A stretch of 64,000 nt of DNA from Nocardia fusca NBRC 14340 (GCF_001618425.1 NZ_BDCU01000018.1:558001-622000), one strand, 5' to 3'. Positions 47,738 through 57,250 are shown, counted from the stretch's first letter. Made by a program: numbers and translations. The notes: generated by a model not told the origin, from the letters alone.

Positions 47738-48475
47738 ATGGGTCTAGCAGGAAAAGTGGCACTGGTGACGGGCGGGAGCCGGGGTATCGGCGCCGCGATC
47801 GCGCAGCGACTGGCCGCCGACGGCGCGGATATCGTGCTCACCTACAACACCGCGGCCGGACCCGCCGACGAGGTGGTCGCGCGGATCCGCGAAACCGGCC
47901 GGCGCGCGCTGGCCGTGGCCGCACCCGCCACGGACCCGGAGGCGGTCCCGGCCGCGGTGGATCGGACCGTGGCCGAGTTCGGCAGGCTCGACATCGTGGT
48001 CAACAACGCGGGCATCTTCCCCTACGGCACCATCGACGAACTGACCATGGAACAGTTCGACGAGACCATGAACCTCCACGTTCGCGCCGCGTTCGCGGCC
48101 GCGCGCGCGGCGAGCCCGCATCTCGGCGAAGGCGGTCGCATCATCAGTATCGGAAGCAATCTCGCCGAACGGGCCACCCGCCCGGGCCTGAGCCTGTACT
48201 CGATGAGCAAGGCCGCGCTGATCGGTTTCACCAAAGGACTCGCCCGCGATCTGGGCCCGCGCGGTATCACGGTCAATGTGGTGCAGCCGGGTTCGACCGA
48301 TACCGAGATGAATCCCGCCGACAGTGCGCCCGCCGACGCCCAGCGGGCGGCCACCGCGCTCGGCCGGTACGCGGCGGCCACCGAGATCGCCGCCGCCGTC
48401 GCCTATCTGGCGGGTGAGGGGGGCGCCTTCGTCACCGGCAGCACCCTCACGGTCGACGGCGGCGCCAACGCCTAG
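47738..48475 (+). CDS. Short-chain dehydrogenase/reductase
   Basis: 246 residues from ATG 47738. The cofactor site is VALVTGGSRGIGAAIAQRLA. The NNAG motif reads DIVVNNAGIFPYG, the catalytic Ser is in IISIGSNLAER and YSMSK holds the catalytic Tyr/Lys. VTGSTLTVDGG ends the fold. It should be an NADP-dependent FabG-like oxidoreductase. Substrate unknown; TetR control suggests a xenobiotic or stress role. Confidence 0.9.
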   Translation: MGLAGKVALVTGGSRGIGAAIAQRLAADGADIVLTYNTAAGPADEVVARIRETGRRALAVAAPATDPEAVPAAVDRTVAEFGRLDIVVNNAGIFPYGTIDELTMEQFDETMNLHVRAAFAAARAASPHLGEGGRIISIGSNLAERATRPGLSLYSMSKAALIGFTKGLARDLGPRGITVNVVQPGSTDTEMNPADSAPADAQRAATALGRYAAATEIAAAVAYLAGEGGAFVTGSTLTVDGGANA

Positions 48476-48478
48476 AGT

Positions 48479-49252
48479 TCACCGCCCCGCCTCCGCCTGC
48501 TCCTCGATCCGGCTCAGCGCCTGATAGATCTCGCTCTCCAGCGCGAGCAGTTCGGTATCGCCCTTGCGGCGCGGCCGCGGCACATCGATGGAGAACTCGC
48601 GGTACACCCGGCCCGGCCGCGGCGACAACAGGATCACGCGGTCGGCCAGGTACACCGCCTCCCCCACATCATGGGTGACGAAGACGACCGTCCGGCGGCG
48701 GCTCTCCCACAGCGCCAGCAGATCCCGTTGCAGCTGGATCCGGGTCAGGTGGTCGACGGCGCCGAACGGTTCGTCCATGAGCAGGACCGCGGGTTCGGTC
48801 GCCAGGGTCCGGGCGATTCCGGCCCGCTGCCGCATACCCCCGGACAACTGATGCGGATATTTGCGTTCGAAACCGGCCAACCCGACCTGGGCCAGGTACT
48901 CCGCGGCGGCCGCGCGCCGCTGCGCGCGGGGCACCCCGCGGAACTCCAGCCCGAGTTCGACATTGCGGGCCACGGTGCGCCACGGATACAGCGAGGCATC
49001 CTGGAACACCACGCCGATCCGGCTGTTCGTACCGGCGACCGGCCGGCCCTCGAACAGCACCTCGCCCTCGGTCGTGTCCTGGAGCCCCGACAGGATGTCG
49101 AGCAGTGTGCTCTTACCGCAGCCGCTGGGGCCCAGGAGGACGACGAATTCTGCTTCGCCGATGGTCAGGTCGATTCCGTCGAGCGCCCGGACCGGCGGGT
49201 CGGTGGGGAATTCTTTGCCCACACCGCGTACTTCGAAGGTTGCCACGGACAT
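48479..49252 (-). CDS. ABC transporter ATP-binding protein (SsuB/TauB-like)
   Basis: 257 residues. Walker A is VVLLGPSGCGKSTLLDILSG, the signature is HQLSGGMRQRAGIARTLATE, Walker B is PAVLLMDEPFGAVDHLTR and the H loop is VVFVTHDVGEAVYLADR. It belongs to the nitrate/sulfonate/taurine uptake family and powers the permease at 50349 with the binding protein at 49283. Last gene of the minus-strand operon starting at 55205. Confidence 0.92.
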   Translation of the reverse strand: MSVATFEVRGVGKEFPTDPPVRALDGIDLTIGEAEFVVLLGPSGCGKSTLLDILSGLQDTTEGEVLFEGRPVAGTNSRIGVVFQDASLYPWRTVARNVELGLEFRGVPRAQRRAAAAEYLAQVGLAGFERKYPHQLSGGMRQRAGIARTLATEPAVLLMDEPFGAVDHLTRIQLQRDLLALWESRRRTVVFVTHDVGEAVYLADRVILLSPRPGRVYREFSIDVPRPRRKGDTELLALESEIYQALSRIEEQAEAGR

Positions 49253-49282
49253 ACCTCGCTGATCGTGTCGTGCTGTCGCGGG

Positions 49283-50311
49283 TCAGCGCGCCGGCCGGGG
49301 GTAGGTGAAATCCTTCACGTACTCCTGCGGGATGAACTGCGTATCGATGTATTTGTCGGCGTCGTAGCGCACATCCTGCAGACCCATTTCGATTTCGATG
49401 TCCTGGGTGTCGCGGATGGCCACCGGATCGACCGCCGGGTTGTTGTCCCAGATATCGTCTTCCTGCCGCAGGGCGAGTTCCACCGCCTTCGGATCGATGG
49501 TGCCGAGCTTGGATTTCAGCCACGGCAGGTACTCGTCGTAGTGCTCTTTCGCGTAGGTGTAGGCCTTGAAGTAGGCGCGCAGACTGCGGCGCAGCAGGTC
49601 CGGATCGTTGTCGATCACGTCGTTTCCGGCGATCAGCACGCCGGTGTGGTAGGTCGGCAGGTAGTCCCAGCCGCGAGCCAGTGTCACCGATTTGCCCTGG
49701 AGTTCGCCCAGCGCGGGGAACGGCTGGTGGATGATCGTCGCGTCCACCTGACCGCTGGTGAGAGTGCCGTAGGCCTGCTCGTTCACGCCGTTGGCGATGA
49801 AGCTCACGTCATCGGGATCGACACCGTTGGCGGTGAGGATCTTCCGCGTGTAGGTCTCCATACTGCTACCGGCCGTGGCGATCCCGATGGTCTTGCCGCG
49901 CAGATCGGCGAAGGATTTGATCTCGGGGCGCGCGATGAGGAAGAACGGCCCCTTGCTCCGGAACGCCGAACTGACGATCTTGATCGGTGCGCCTTTCTCG
50001 GCCGCCCGCAAATAGTTGCTGGTCGGACCGAAGGCGAACGTCAACTCCCCGGTCGCGACACCGGTCACCGCGTCCTGGACCTGGGTGAATTTCACATCGA
50101 GGTTCTCGGCGTCGAAGAAACCCTTCTCGACACCGAAGCGGATCGGCAACTGCGTATAGGAGGTGCTGTCCTGCAGGGTCAGCACGCTGCGGCCGTCGGC
50201 GGAGGAATCGCCCTCACCCGCGAGGGATTCGACGGTGCCGGAGCAGCCGGTCGCCGCCAGGACCAGCGCCACCGCGCCGGCGAGAACGGCCAGAGATCTC
50301 TTCTTGAACAC
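49283..50311 (-). CDS. ABC transporter substrate-binding lipoprotein (SsuA/NrtA-like)
   Basis: 342 residues from GTG 50311 (AAGGAACAACT upstream). A lipoprotein signal ends in LVLAATGC, so the mature protein is anchored by lipidated Cys. The binding fold has QLPIRFGVEKGFFDAENLDV, DLRGKTIGIATAGSSMETYT and TSGQVDATIIHQPFPALGEL, typical of sulfonate/taurine/nitrate binding proteins. The two adjacent flavin monooxygenases favour an organosulfur ligand (inference). Confidence 0.9.
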   Translation of the reverse strand: MFKKRSLAVLAGAVALVLAATGCSGTVESLAGEGDSSADGRSVLTLQDSTSYTQLPIRFGVEKGFFDAENLDVKFTQVQDAVTGVATGELTFAFGPTSNYLRAAEKGAPIKIVSSAFRSKGPFFLIARPEIKSFADLRGKTIGIATAGSSMETYTRKILTANGVDPDDVSFIANGVNEQAYGTLTSGQVDATIIHQPFPALGELQGKSVTLARGWDYLPTYHTGVLIAGNDVIDNDPDLLRRSLRAYFKAYTYAKEHYDEYLPWLKSKLGTIDPKAVELALRQEDDIWDNNPAVDPVAIRDTQDIEIEMGLQDVRYDADKYIDTQFIPQEYVKDFTYPRPAR

Positions 50312-50348
50312 AGTTGTTCCTTCGATATGGAGTCGGCGATGCCGGATG

Positions 50349-51209
50349 TCAGGCGTACTTCCAGCGGAGAAGGACTTTCTTCTCCAGCAGATTCACGGCC
50401 GCGATGATGAGAACCGAGAACACCGTGATGGACAGGACCAGCGCGAACAGGGTCGCGGTGTCGTAGACGCCGATAGCGCGGTTGAGCATATTGCCCAGTC
50501 CCGCCTTGGAGGCGATGATCTCCGCGAACAGGGCCGCCACCAGGGCGGTACCCGCCTCGATCCGCAACGCGGCGACGATACCGGGCGACGCGGACGGCAG
50601 GATCACCTTGACGATCGTCTGCCACCGGGAAGCACCGTTCGCCCGCGCGACCTTGAGATGGCTCTCCTGGACCTGTTTGATCCCGGCGATCGTGTTGAAC
50701 ACGAACAGGAAGTAGCCGAAAAGGAAGACGATCACGATCTTGTGATTGACACCCACGCCCAGATACAGAGTGAGCAGCGGGATGATGGTGACCTTCGGTA
50801 CGGCCATGGCCCCGCCCACGAACGGGTTGAGAAACCGCTCGGCGGTACGCGACAGACCCATATAGATTCCGGTCGCGACACCGAACACGAACGCCAGGGC
50901 CGTCCCGACGACCGCCTCGTACAGGGTGATCAGCAGATTACCGAAGAGGTGCTCCTCGGTGATGAGCCGCGGGAACACGCCGAGCACCTGGGTCGGTGAG
51001 GCCAGGTAGATCGATTCCACCCGCCCCGAATCCACCAGCCACTGCAGGATCGCCAGCACCACGGCGACGACCGCGAGCTGGCCGGCGGCGACGGCCAGGT
51101 TCTTCGGGGACACCGCCGCGCGCAGCCGCCGGCCCGCGGACTGCTTCCGGAGCCACACTGCGGCCGGGCGTACGACTACTGCCTCGGCTTGATCGAGAGC
51201 CACCGTCAT
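50349..51209 (-). CDS. ABC transporter permease (SsuC/TauC-like)
   Basis: 286 residues with six or so membrane helices (GQLAVVAVVLAILQWLV, AVVGTALAFVFGVATGIYMG, KIVIVFLFGYFLFVFNTIAG, ATLFALVLSITVFSVLIIAA). The EAA loop reads VARANGASRWQTIVKVILPS followed by ASPGI. GAAAGGACG precedes ATG 51209. It pairs with the ATPase and binding protein downstream and follows the monooxygenase by 7 bp. Confidence 0.92.
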   Translation of the reverse strand: MTVALDQAEAVVVRPAAVWLRKQSAGRRLRAAVSPKNLAVAAGQLAVVAVVLAILQWLVDSGRVESIYLASPTQVLGVFPRLITEEHLFGNLLITLYEAVVGTALAFVFGVATGIYMGLSRTAERFLNPFVGGAMAVPKVTIIPLLTLYLGVGVNHKIVIVFLFGYFLFVFNTIAGIKQVQESHLKVARANGASRWQTIVKVILPSASPGIVAALRIEAGTALVAALFAEIIASKAGLGNMLNRAIGVYDTATLFALVLSITVFSVLIIAAVNLLEKKVLLRWKYA

Positions 51210-51216
51210 CGTCCTT

Positions 51217-52644
51217 TCAGTTCGGTTCCGACAGGAGCGGGCGCCGGTCGCCGTGCCGGTTGCCCGGACGTTCGAGGCTCAGGTGATCGCGGAATGTCGT
51301 GCCCGCGTATTCGGTACGGAACAGTCCGCGCCGCTGCAATTCGGGCACCACCAGCTCGGTGAACGCCGCTACCGATCCCGGCACGAAATCGGGGAAGATA
51401 TTGAACCCGTCGGCCGCGCCCTCCTCGAACCAGCGCTGGATGTGGTCGGCCACCTCGACGGGGTTACCGACCACGGTGCGGGAGCCGACGGTGATGCCGT
51501 TGATCAGGTCGAAATAGGTGATCGGCGCCGTACCCCCGACGGTGCGCCGGGTCGTCTCGGTGATACCCGCGAAGACCTTGCGCCCCGCGGGTGCCGAGGA
51601 GTCGAATACCTCCCGGGACACCGGATCGCCGATGCCGTACCCGGTCACGTCCACCTCGAGGACCTGGGAGACCGAGGCGAGATTGCGTTTCAATCCCTGC
51701 CCGAGACCGCCGAAGCGCACCGAATCGACGGTTTCGTGCTCGGGATCCAGCGGTACCAGCGCATTGAGCCGGTCGTAGATCTGCACCGCCTCCGTGGTGG
51801 TGGGGGCCACCACCACGCTCAGCCCGGGCAGGATCTGGATCTCGTCGGCGGTGCGGCCGTACCGGGCCGCCCGCGCCTTCACATCGGCGTAGTACTCCTT
51901 GGCCGAGTCCAGATCGGGCTGGCCGGCGAAGATCACATCGGCTTCCCGGGCGCCCAGTTCCCGCGACCGATCCGACGTGCCCGCATGCAACAGGATCACC
52001 TGCCCCTGCGGGGGCCGCGCCACGTTCAGCGGCCCCTTGACCGAGAAATGTTCTCCCACATGGTCGATGGTGTGCACTTTGGTCTCGTCGATATAGCGGC
52101 CGCCGGTCTTGTCCCGGGTGAACGCGTCGTCCTCCCAGCTGTCCCACAGCGCGCGGACCACGTCCACGAACTCGTCGGCCCAGTCGTAACGCTTCTCGGT
52201 ATCCCAATGACCGTCCCGGCCGAAGTTGTACGCCGCGGCGCCGTCGGCGCCGGTGACCAGGTTCCACGCCGCCCGGCCACGGCTGAGATGGTCCAGCGAG
52301 GCGGTGAGCCGGGCGACGGTGTAGGGGTCGTAGTAGGTCGGGTTCGCGGTGACCGCGATGCCGATATGTGAGGTCGCGGCCGCGATGGCGGAGGCGACGG
52401 TGAACGGTTCCATCCGCGACATCTGGGCCGGGTTGGTCTTGGCCAGCGCCGGATCGGTGGCCAGCCGGTCCCCGAGGAACAGGAAATCGAATTTCGCCGC
52501 CTCCACCAGCCGGGTCACCTGCTGGATGAATTCGATATCGAAGGCGCCGTCGGCCCGGGCGCCGGGATACCGCCAGCCGGCGGTGTGGGTGCCGGTGGCC
52601 CAGAACATGAGCCCCAGATGCAGTTCTCTGCGTGTGCCGGACAT
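51217..52644 (-). CDS. FMNH2-dependent monooxygenase (NtaA/SnaA/DszA family)
   Basis: 475 residues. A luciferase-like TIM barrel: LHLGLMFWATGTHTAGWRYP at the start, FIQQVTRLVEAAKFDFLFLG, SHIGIAVTANPTYYDPYTVA and GRAAWNLVTGADGAAAYNFG in the flavin region, with LHAGTSDRSRELGAREADVI. It needs reduced FMN from a partner reductase; none is encoded next to it. Such enzymes oxidise sulfur heterocycles, sulfones or aminopolycarboxylates. It is a paralogue of the next gene, 3 bp away. Confidence 0.9.
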   Translation of the reverse strand: MSGTRRELHLGLMFWATGTHTAGWRYPGARADGAFDIEFIQQVTRLVEAAKFDFLFLGDRLATDPALAKTNPAQMSRMEPFTVASAIAAATSHIGIAVTANPTYYDPYTVARLTASLDHLSRGRAAWNLVTGADGAAAYNFGRDGHWDTEKRYDWADEFVDVVRALWDSWEDDAFTRDKTGGRYIDETKVHTIDHVGEHFSVKGPLNVARPPQGQVILLHAGTSDRSRELGAREADVIFAGQPDLDSAKEYYADVKARAARYGRTADEIQILPGLSVVVAPTTTEAVQIYDRLNALVPLDPEHETVDSVRFGGLGQGLKRNLASVSQVLEVDVTGYGIGDPVSREVFDSSAPAGRKVFAGITETTRRTVGGTAPITYFDLINGITVGSRTVVGNPVEVADHIQRWFEEGAADGFNIFPDFVPGSVAAFTELVVPELQRRGLFRTEYAGTTFRDHLSLERPGNRHGDRRPLLSEPN

Positions 52645-52647
52645 AGG

Positions 52648-54108
52648 TCACTGTCCTCCCGCTCGCGTGTTCTCGCGGGCCCAGCGGTTGTCCGGCCGGT
52701 TCAGGCCGAGGTGTTCGCGCAGGGTCCGGCCGGTGTACTCGGTACGGAACAGTCCGCGCCGGCGCAGTTCGGGGACGACGAGACCGACGAAGGTCTCGAA
52801 CTGTTCGGTGAGGTAGGCGGACTGGATATTGAAGCCGTCGGACGCGCCCGACTCGAACCACGCCTGCATGTAGTCGGCGATATCGGCCGGGCCGCCCACC
52901 ACCACGTGACCGCCCACGATATGGGTGTTGAGCAGGTCGCGAACGGTCAGCGGGTCCGCGCCGCCCACCGCGCGGCCGGTCCGGGCCGCGGTGGTGTGCA
53001 CCAGGGCCCGGCCCGCCGGGGTGAACCGCGCGGCGGTCGCGTCGTCCAGCGGCTCGGTGAGGTCGCGGGCGGTGAGGTCGACACCCACGCGCTGCGACAG
53101 CGCCCCGAGGTTCCGCAGCCCCGGCCCCTGCGCCTCGCGCGGCGCGGCACTGCCCGCGCCCCACTGTTCGGGGTCGCGGCCGCCGTACCGGATATCGTCG
53201 TCGAGTACGAGCAGCTCGTTGAGCCGGTCGTAGAGGGCGCGGGCGGCCTGCCGCGTCTCGGCGACGATGGGAGTGAGGCCGGGCAGGATCGCGATCGACG
53301 ACCGCGCCCGGCCGAAACCGGCCGCGCGCCGCCGGATCTCCTCGGCGTAGGCTCTGCCCTGCTCGATCGTGGCGGCGGCGGCGAAGATGACATCCGCCTC
53401 GCGTGCGCCGAGATCGCGCGAGCGGTCGGAGGTACCCGCGTGCAGGACCACCAGCTGGCCCTGCGGCGGCCGGGCCATGTTCAGCGGACCCCGGATCCGG
53501 AAGGACCGCCCGCTATGGTTCACCGGATGGATACGGTCGGCGACCACGAATTCGCCGGTTTCCGCGTTGCGGACGAAGGCGTCGTCCTCCCAGCTGTCCC
53601 ACAGATCGCGGACCACGTCGACGAATTCGTCGGCCCGGTCGTACCGGGCCGCCGCGTCGCCGTGTTCGGTCCGGGTGTAGTTGGCCGCGGCCCGATGGTC
53701 GGCGCCGGTCACGATATTCCACGAGGCCCGCCCCGCCGAGATGTGATCGAGCGAGGCGGTGAGCCGGGCCAGATTGAACGGTTCGTAGTAGGTCGGATTC
53801 GCGGTGACCACGATCCCGATCCGGCTCGTCGCCGTGGCGATATAGCTCGCCGCCGTGAACGGTTCGATCCGTGCCAGCACCGAGGTGTTGGTGAACTGGT
53901 ACTCCGGCCCGGTGGCGAGCCGGTCGCCGAAGAAGAAGAAATCGAATGTCGCCGACTCCGCGAGTTGCGCGAGTTCGATGAGGTATCCCCCGTCGAAACC
54001 TCGGTCGTGTACGGCCTCGGGCAGGCGCCAGCCCGCCGGATGGGTGCCGTTGGACCAGTACATGTAACCGAGGTGCAGTTGCCGGTCGGCGCCGGATTCG
54101 TCGGGCAT
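52648..54108 (-). CDS. FMNH2-dependent monooxygenase (NtaA/SnaA/DszA family), paralogue
   Basis: 486 residues, same family as 51217-52644: LHLGYMYWSNGTHPAGWRLP, SRIGIVVTANPTYYEPFNLA, GRASWNIVTGADHRAAANYT and LHAGTSDRSRDLGAREADVI. The two share near-identical C-terminal blocks (VVPELRRRGLFRTEYTGRTL, RTLREHLGLNRPDNRW), which indicates tandem duplication and divergence. Two different substrates, or two successive oxidations, are possible. It stands between the aldo/keto reductase and its paralogue. Confidence 0.9.
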   Translation of the reverse strand: MPDESGADRQLHLGYMYWSNGTHPAGWRLPEAVHDRGFDGGYLIELAQLAESATFDFFFFGDRLATGPEYQFTNTSVLARIEPFTAASYIATATSRIGIVVTANPTYYEPFNLARLTASLDHISAGRASWNIVTGADHRAAANYTRTEHGDAAARYDRADEFVDVVRDLWDSWEDDAFVRNAETGEFVVADRIHPVNHSGRSFRIRGPLNMARPPQGQLVVLHAGTSDRSRDLGAREADVIFAAAATIEQGRAYAEEIRRRAAGFGRARSSIAILPGLTPIVAETRQAARALYDRLNELLVLDDDIRYGGRDPEQWGAGSAAPREAQGPGLRNLGALSQRVGVDLTARDLTEPLDDATAARFTPAGRALVHTTAARTGRAVGGADPLTVRDLLNTHIVGGHVVVGGPADIADYMQAWFESGASDGFNIQSAYLTEQFETFVGLVVPELRRRGLFRTEYTGRTLREHLGLNRPDNRWARENTRAGGQ

Positions 54109-54143
54109 ATCCGCCTCTGCGTGGATCGAAGGATGGATGGGGC

Positions 54144-55205
54144 TCAGGGCCGCGTCGCGCTACCGGTGACCTGCCCGGGCGCTCCGCTGAGATCGCCGGC
54201 GAACAGCGCGGTGAGTTCGGCGAATTCGGCCGGGGTGGGCCGCCAGCGGGAGGCCGCGAGGTTGTCGTCGAGCTGGTCCGGTTCGGTCACCCCGGCGATC
54301 ACACTGGACACCGACTCGTGGGCGAGCAACCAGCCGAAGGCCAGCGCGGTCGGCGTGACACCGCGGGCCCGGGCGAACTCGGCGTATCGCTCCAGTGCTT
54401 CCCATGGCGCGGCGTCGAGCAGGTGTTTCTTGAGGTTGGTGATCTTGCGACCGGCCGGTACGGAATCGCGCCGGTACTTCCCGGTGAGCAGCCCGTTCTG
54501 TAGCGGGAAGTACGGGAAGAATCCCAGCCCGTAGGCGCCGAGCGCGGGAAGCAGTTCCTTGGCCGGCTCCCGCCACAGCAGGTTGTACTCGTTGGTCGCC
54601 GAGATGAACCGCGTGTGCCCGTTGATCCGGGCGAGGTATTCGGCGTCGGCCACCTGCCAGCCGGCGAAATTCGACGTGCCGAGGTAGCGGACCTTGCCCT
54701 CGCGCACCAGATCGTCGAGTACCGAGAGGGTCTCCTCGATCGGAGTGACCGGATCGGGGGCGTGGATCTGGTAGAGGTCGATCCAGTCGGTCCGCAGACG
54801 GCGCAGCGACGCTTCCACCGCGAGCCGGATATAGCGGCGCGAACCGCGCACGCCCCAGTCGGGGCCGTTGAGTCCCGCGACCCCGATACCGAACTTCGTT
54901 CCGATGACCACCCGGTCGCGCCGGTTGCCCAGCGCCGTGCCCAGCATGGTCTCGCTCTGGCCCGGCCGGTCGCCGTAGACGTCGGCGACATCGAAATAGG
55001 TGATTCCGAGATCGAGCGCCCGGCCGACGATCCGATCGACCGCCTCCTGCGTATCGGCGATCATCCCGGTCCGGCCGAAGGTACTGGCCCCGATCCCGAC
55101 TTCCGACACCACCAGTCCCGAACGTCCGACGCTGCGGAAACCCTCCGGCAGCGCGCTGCGCACTGGTGCGCCGGGCAGGGAGGTACTGGTGACGGCTGTG
55201 GTCAT
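54144..55205 (-). CDS. Aldo/keto reductase
   Basis: 353 residues from ATG 55205. Catalytic Asp/Tyr in ITYFDVADVYGDRPGQSETM, Lys in RVVIGTKFGIGVAG and His in DWIDLYQIHAPDPVTP. The NADP-binding end reads YAEFARARGVTPTALAFGWL. It belongs to the AKR11/AKR12-like bacterial group. It is the first gene of the minus-strand uptake/oxidation operon and is divergent from the IclR regulator, so it probably acts on the same compounds. Confidence 0.88.
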   Translation of the reverse strand: MTTAVTSTSLPGAPVRSALPEGFRSVGRSGLVVSEVGIGASTFGRTGMIADTQEAVDRIVGRALDLGITYFDVADVYGDRPGQSETMLGTALGNRRDRVVIGTKFGIGVAGLNGPDWGVRGSRRYIRLAVEASLRRLRTDWIDLYQIHAPDPVTPIEETLSVLDDLVREGKVRYLGTSNFAGWQVADAEYLARINGHTRFISATNEYNLLWREPAKELLPALGAYGLGFFPYFPLQNGLLTGKYRRDSVPAGRKITNLKKHLLDAAPWEALERYAEFARARGVTPTALAFGWLLAHESVSSVIAGVTEPDQLDDNLAASRWRPTPAEFAELTALFAGDLSGAPGQVTGSATRP

Positions 55206-55320
55206 GGTCTTCTTTCCCACGATCCGGAGCACGGGCCCGGCGGCCCGAGAACTGGCCCGGAACTGACTTTTCGAACACCGTCACGCTAGGAGCGCAGACA
55301 ACTTCGAGCAACACATCTCG

Positions 55321-55335
55321 TTCCACAAAGCGGAA
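55321..55335. promoter_or_regulatory. Possible IclR half-site pair
   Basis: TTCC-ACAAAGC-GGAA is an inverted 4-bp repeat in the aldo/keto reductase promoter region. It resembles the TTCC/GGAA halves of the perfect palindrome at 55428. Confidence 0.4.
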
Positions 55336-55427
55336 TAGTTGACGGAGGCAGGAATTCGTGCTCACGCAGGTAGAGGCGTCATAGATCCAATCCCGCTCGC
55401 ATTCGCTCCCGCGCGACAGCGGCTAGT

Positions 55428-55444
55428 ATTCCGATTATCGGAAT
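55428..55444. promoter_or_regulatory. IclR operator (perfect 17-bp palindrome)
   Basis: ATTCCGAT-T-ATCGGAAT is a perfect palindrome 45 bp upstream of the IclR start. It fits autoregulation and control of the divergent operon. Confidence 0.75.
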
Positions 55445-55489
55445 CTGGGCCCCTCCCATTCCAGGGCGGCCGGCCGGAAAGGACACCAC

Positions 55490-56257
55490 GTGGCGGTCAA
55501 TCGGTCGGGGCTGCAGACGGTCTCCCGCGCCCTCGCGGTACTGCGGTGTTTCCAAGGCGATGCCGAACTGGGCGTCACCGAGATAGCCCGGGCGCAGAAT
55601 CTGCCGATGAGCACCACACACCGGTTGCTGCAGGCGCTGCTGGAATCCGAGTTCGTCGAACAGGACGAGCGGACGGGCCGATACCGGCTCGGCGTCGCGC
55701 TGGCCGAGTACGGCCAGCTCTCCTATCGGCGCCACCTGGTCTACCTCGCCGAACCCCATATCGAGCAACTCGCCGCCGAGACCGGTACGGCCGTCTCGCT
55801 GGCGGCCCGGCACGGTAGCGATGCCATCAATCTCGTGTTCACCCGCTGGCGGGAAGCCCACGGGCACAACCTTTCCGAGGTACGCTTCCCGCTGCACGCC
55901 AGCGCGATCGGCAAAGCGCTGCTCGCCTGGTCGCCGGTGACCCGGGAGGAACTCGAGACGCTGCCCTATCACCAGGGCACCGACCGCACGCCCGCGGACG
56001 CGGAATCTCTCACCGCCGAACTCGAGCTCGCCCGGAAAACCGGGTACACGATCAACGACGAGCAGACCGAATGGGGCTACCGCATCATCGGGGTACCGGT
56101 CCTGGACCGGGCCGGCACCGCGCGGTTCGCCCTCGGTATCCGGGGGACCACTGAGCTCATGATCCCCGAGCGGATTCCGTTCCTCGCCGATCTCGCGCGC
56201 GTCACCGCCGGCGCCATCGCCGCCACTCTGTTCCGGGACGCGGCCCGGTTCCACTGA
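55490..56257 (+). CDS. IclR-family regulator
   Basis: 255 residues from GTG 55490 (GGAAAGG upstream). The winged HTH reads GVTEIARAQNLPMSTTHRLL with ALLESEFVEQDERTGRYRLG. The effector domain has PLHASAIGKALLAWSP, GYTINDEQTEWGYRIIGVPV and IPFLADLARVTAGAIAATL, normal for IclR. It is divergent from the aldo/keto reductase operon and most likely regulates that operon in response to its substrate. Confidence 0.9.
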   Translation: MAVNRSGLQTVSRALAVLRCFQGDAELGVTEIARAQNLPMSTTHRLLQALLESEFVEQDERTGRYRLGVALAEYGQLSYRRHLVYLAEPHIEQLAAETGTAVSLAARHGSDAINLVFTRWREAHGHNLSEVRFPLHASAIGKALLAWSPVTREELETLPYHQGTDRTPADAESLTAELELARKTGYTINDEQTEWGYRIIGVPVLDRAGTARFALGIRGTTELMIPERIPFLADLARVTAGAIAATLFRDAARFH

Positions 56258-56299
56258 CCCGCCCCTGGGCATCACCGCGGTGCGGTCCGGCCTACGGCC

Positions 56300-57250
56300 T
56301 CACGCGTGGGCGGTCCGGCCGCCGTCGACCGACAGCCGCGCACCGGTGAGATAGGTGTGCTCGGGGGAGGCGAGTGTCAGGGCGAAGGCCGCGATCTCCG
56401 ACGCGCTCGCCAGCCGGCCCAGTCCGGGAACATTGGATTTCGCCCACTGCTTCATGAAAACCTGCCACGCGGAATCGGGCAGGGCTTCCATCCCCGCGGC
56501 GCGCCGGACCAGTTCGGTATCGGTGGTACCGGGCAGCATGGCGTTGACACGGACACCGTCGGCGGCATAGTCCAGTGCCGCCGACTGGACCAGCCCGATC
56601 AGGGCATGTTTGCTGGCGGTATAGGCACCTTTGCCGGCATCGGTGGCGATGGCGTTACTCGAGGAGGTCACCACGATCGTCCCGCCACCCGTCCGGATCA
56701 TATGCGGGATCTGGTATTTCATCGCCAGGAAAACGCCGCGCAGATTCGTGTTCACGACCCGGTCGAATTCCGCGGCGCTGTATTCGTGCAGCTTCTTCTG
56801 TACCGTGATCCCCGCATTGTCGAACGCGATATCCAAGCCGCCGTACCGGCCTACCGCCGCGTCGACGAAGTACCGCATCTCGTCTTCGACGAGAACATCG
56901 GCACGGTAGTAGGTCGCTTCGCCGCCCGCGCGCCGGATCTCGTCCTCGACAGCGCGGCCGCGATCTTCGCGGCGCCCGCAGAAGGCGACCCGGGCGCCTT
57001 CCGCGGCGAACTGCCGTGCGGCCGCGGCACCGATACCGGAGGTCGCGCCGGTGATCACGACCACCCGATCGGCGAACCTGCGCGCGGTGCCCGGATGCAC
57101 AGCCGGCGGATTCGAGCCGGCGCCGAGCGCGATCCCCGAGGCGAGACCGGCGGCACCCACGGCCAGGCCGGATGCGGTCATCGCCCCCAGCAGGGCGCGT
57201 CGGCTCTGCGCCGGACGTGTGGTTTCCGTTGCTGTCTTCTCGTCGGTCAT
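56300..57250 (-). CDS. Tat-exported short-chain dehydrogenase/reductase
   Basis: 316 residues from ATG 57250. The N-terminus carries a twin-arginine motif (AQSRRALLGAMTASGLAVGA) and a hydrophobic stretch, which is rare for SDRs. The enzyme part has VVVITGATSGIGAAAARQFA (NAD(P) site), DIAFDNAGITVQ, VTSSSNAIATDAGKGAYTAS and YTASKHALIG (Tyr/Lys). Export with bound cofactor, or tethering to the membrane, is inferred. It converges with the IclR gene. Confidence 0.85.
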   Translation of the reverse strand: MTDEKTATETTRPAQSRRALLGAMTASGLAVGAAGLASGIALGAGSNPPAVHPGTARRFADRVVVITGATSGIGAAAARQFAAEGARVAFCGRREDRGRAVEDEIRRAGGEATYYRADVLVEDEMRYFVDAAVGRYGGLDIAFDNAGITVQKKLHEYSAAEFDRVVNTNLRGVFLAMKYQIPHMIRTGGGTIVVTSSSNAIATDAGKGAYTASKHALIGLVQSAALDYAADGVRVNAMLPGTTDTELVRRAAGMEALPDSAWQVFMKQWAKSNVPGLGRLASASEIAAFALTLASPEHTYLTGARLSVDGGRTAHA

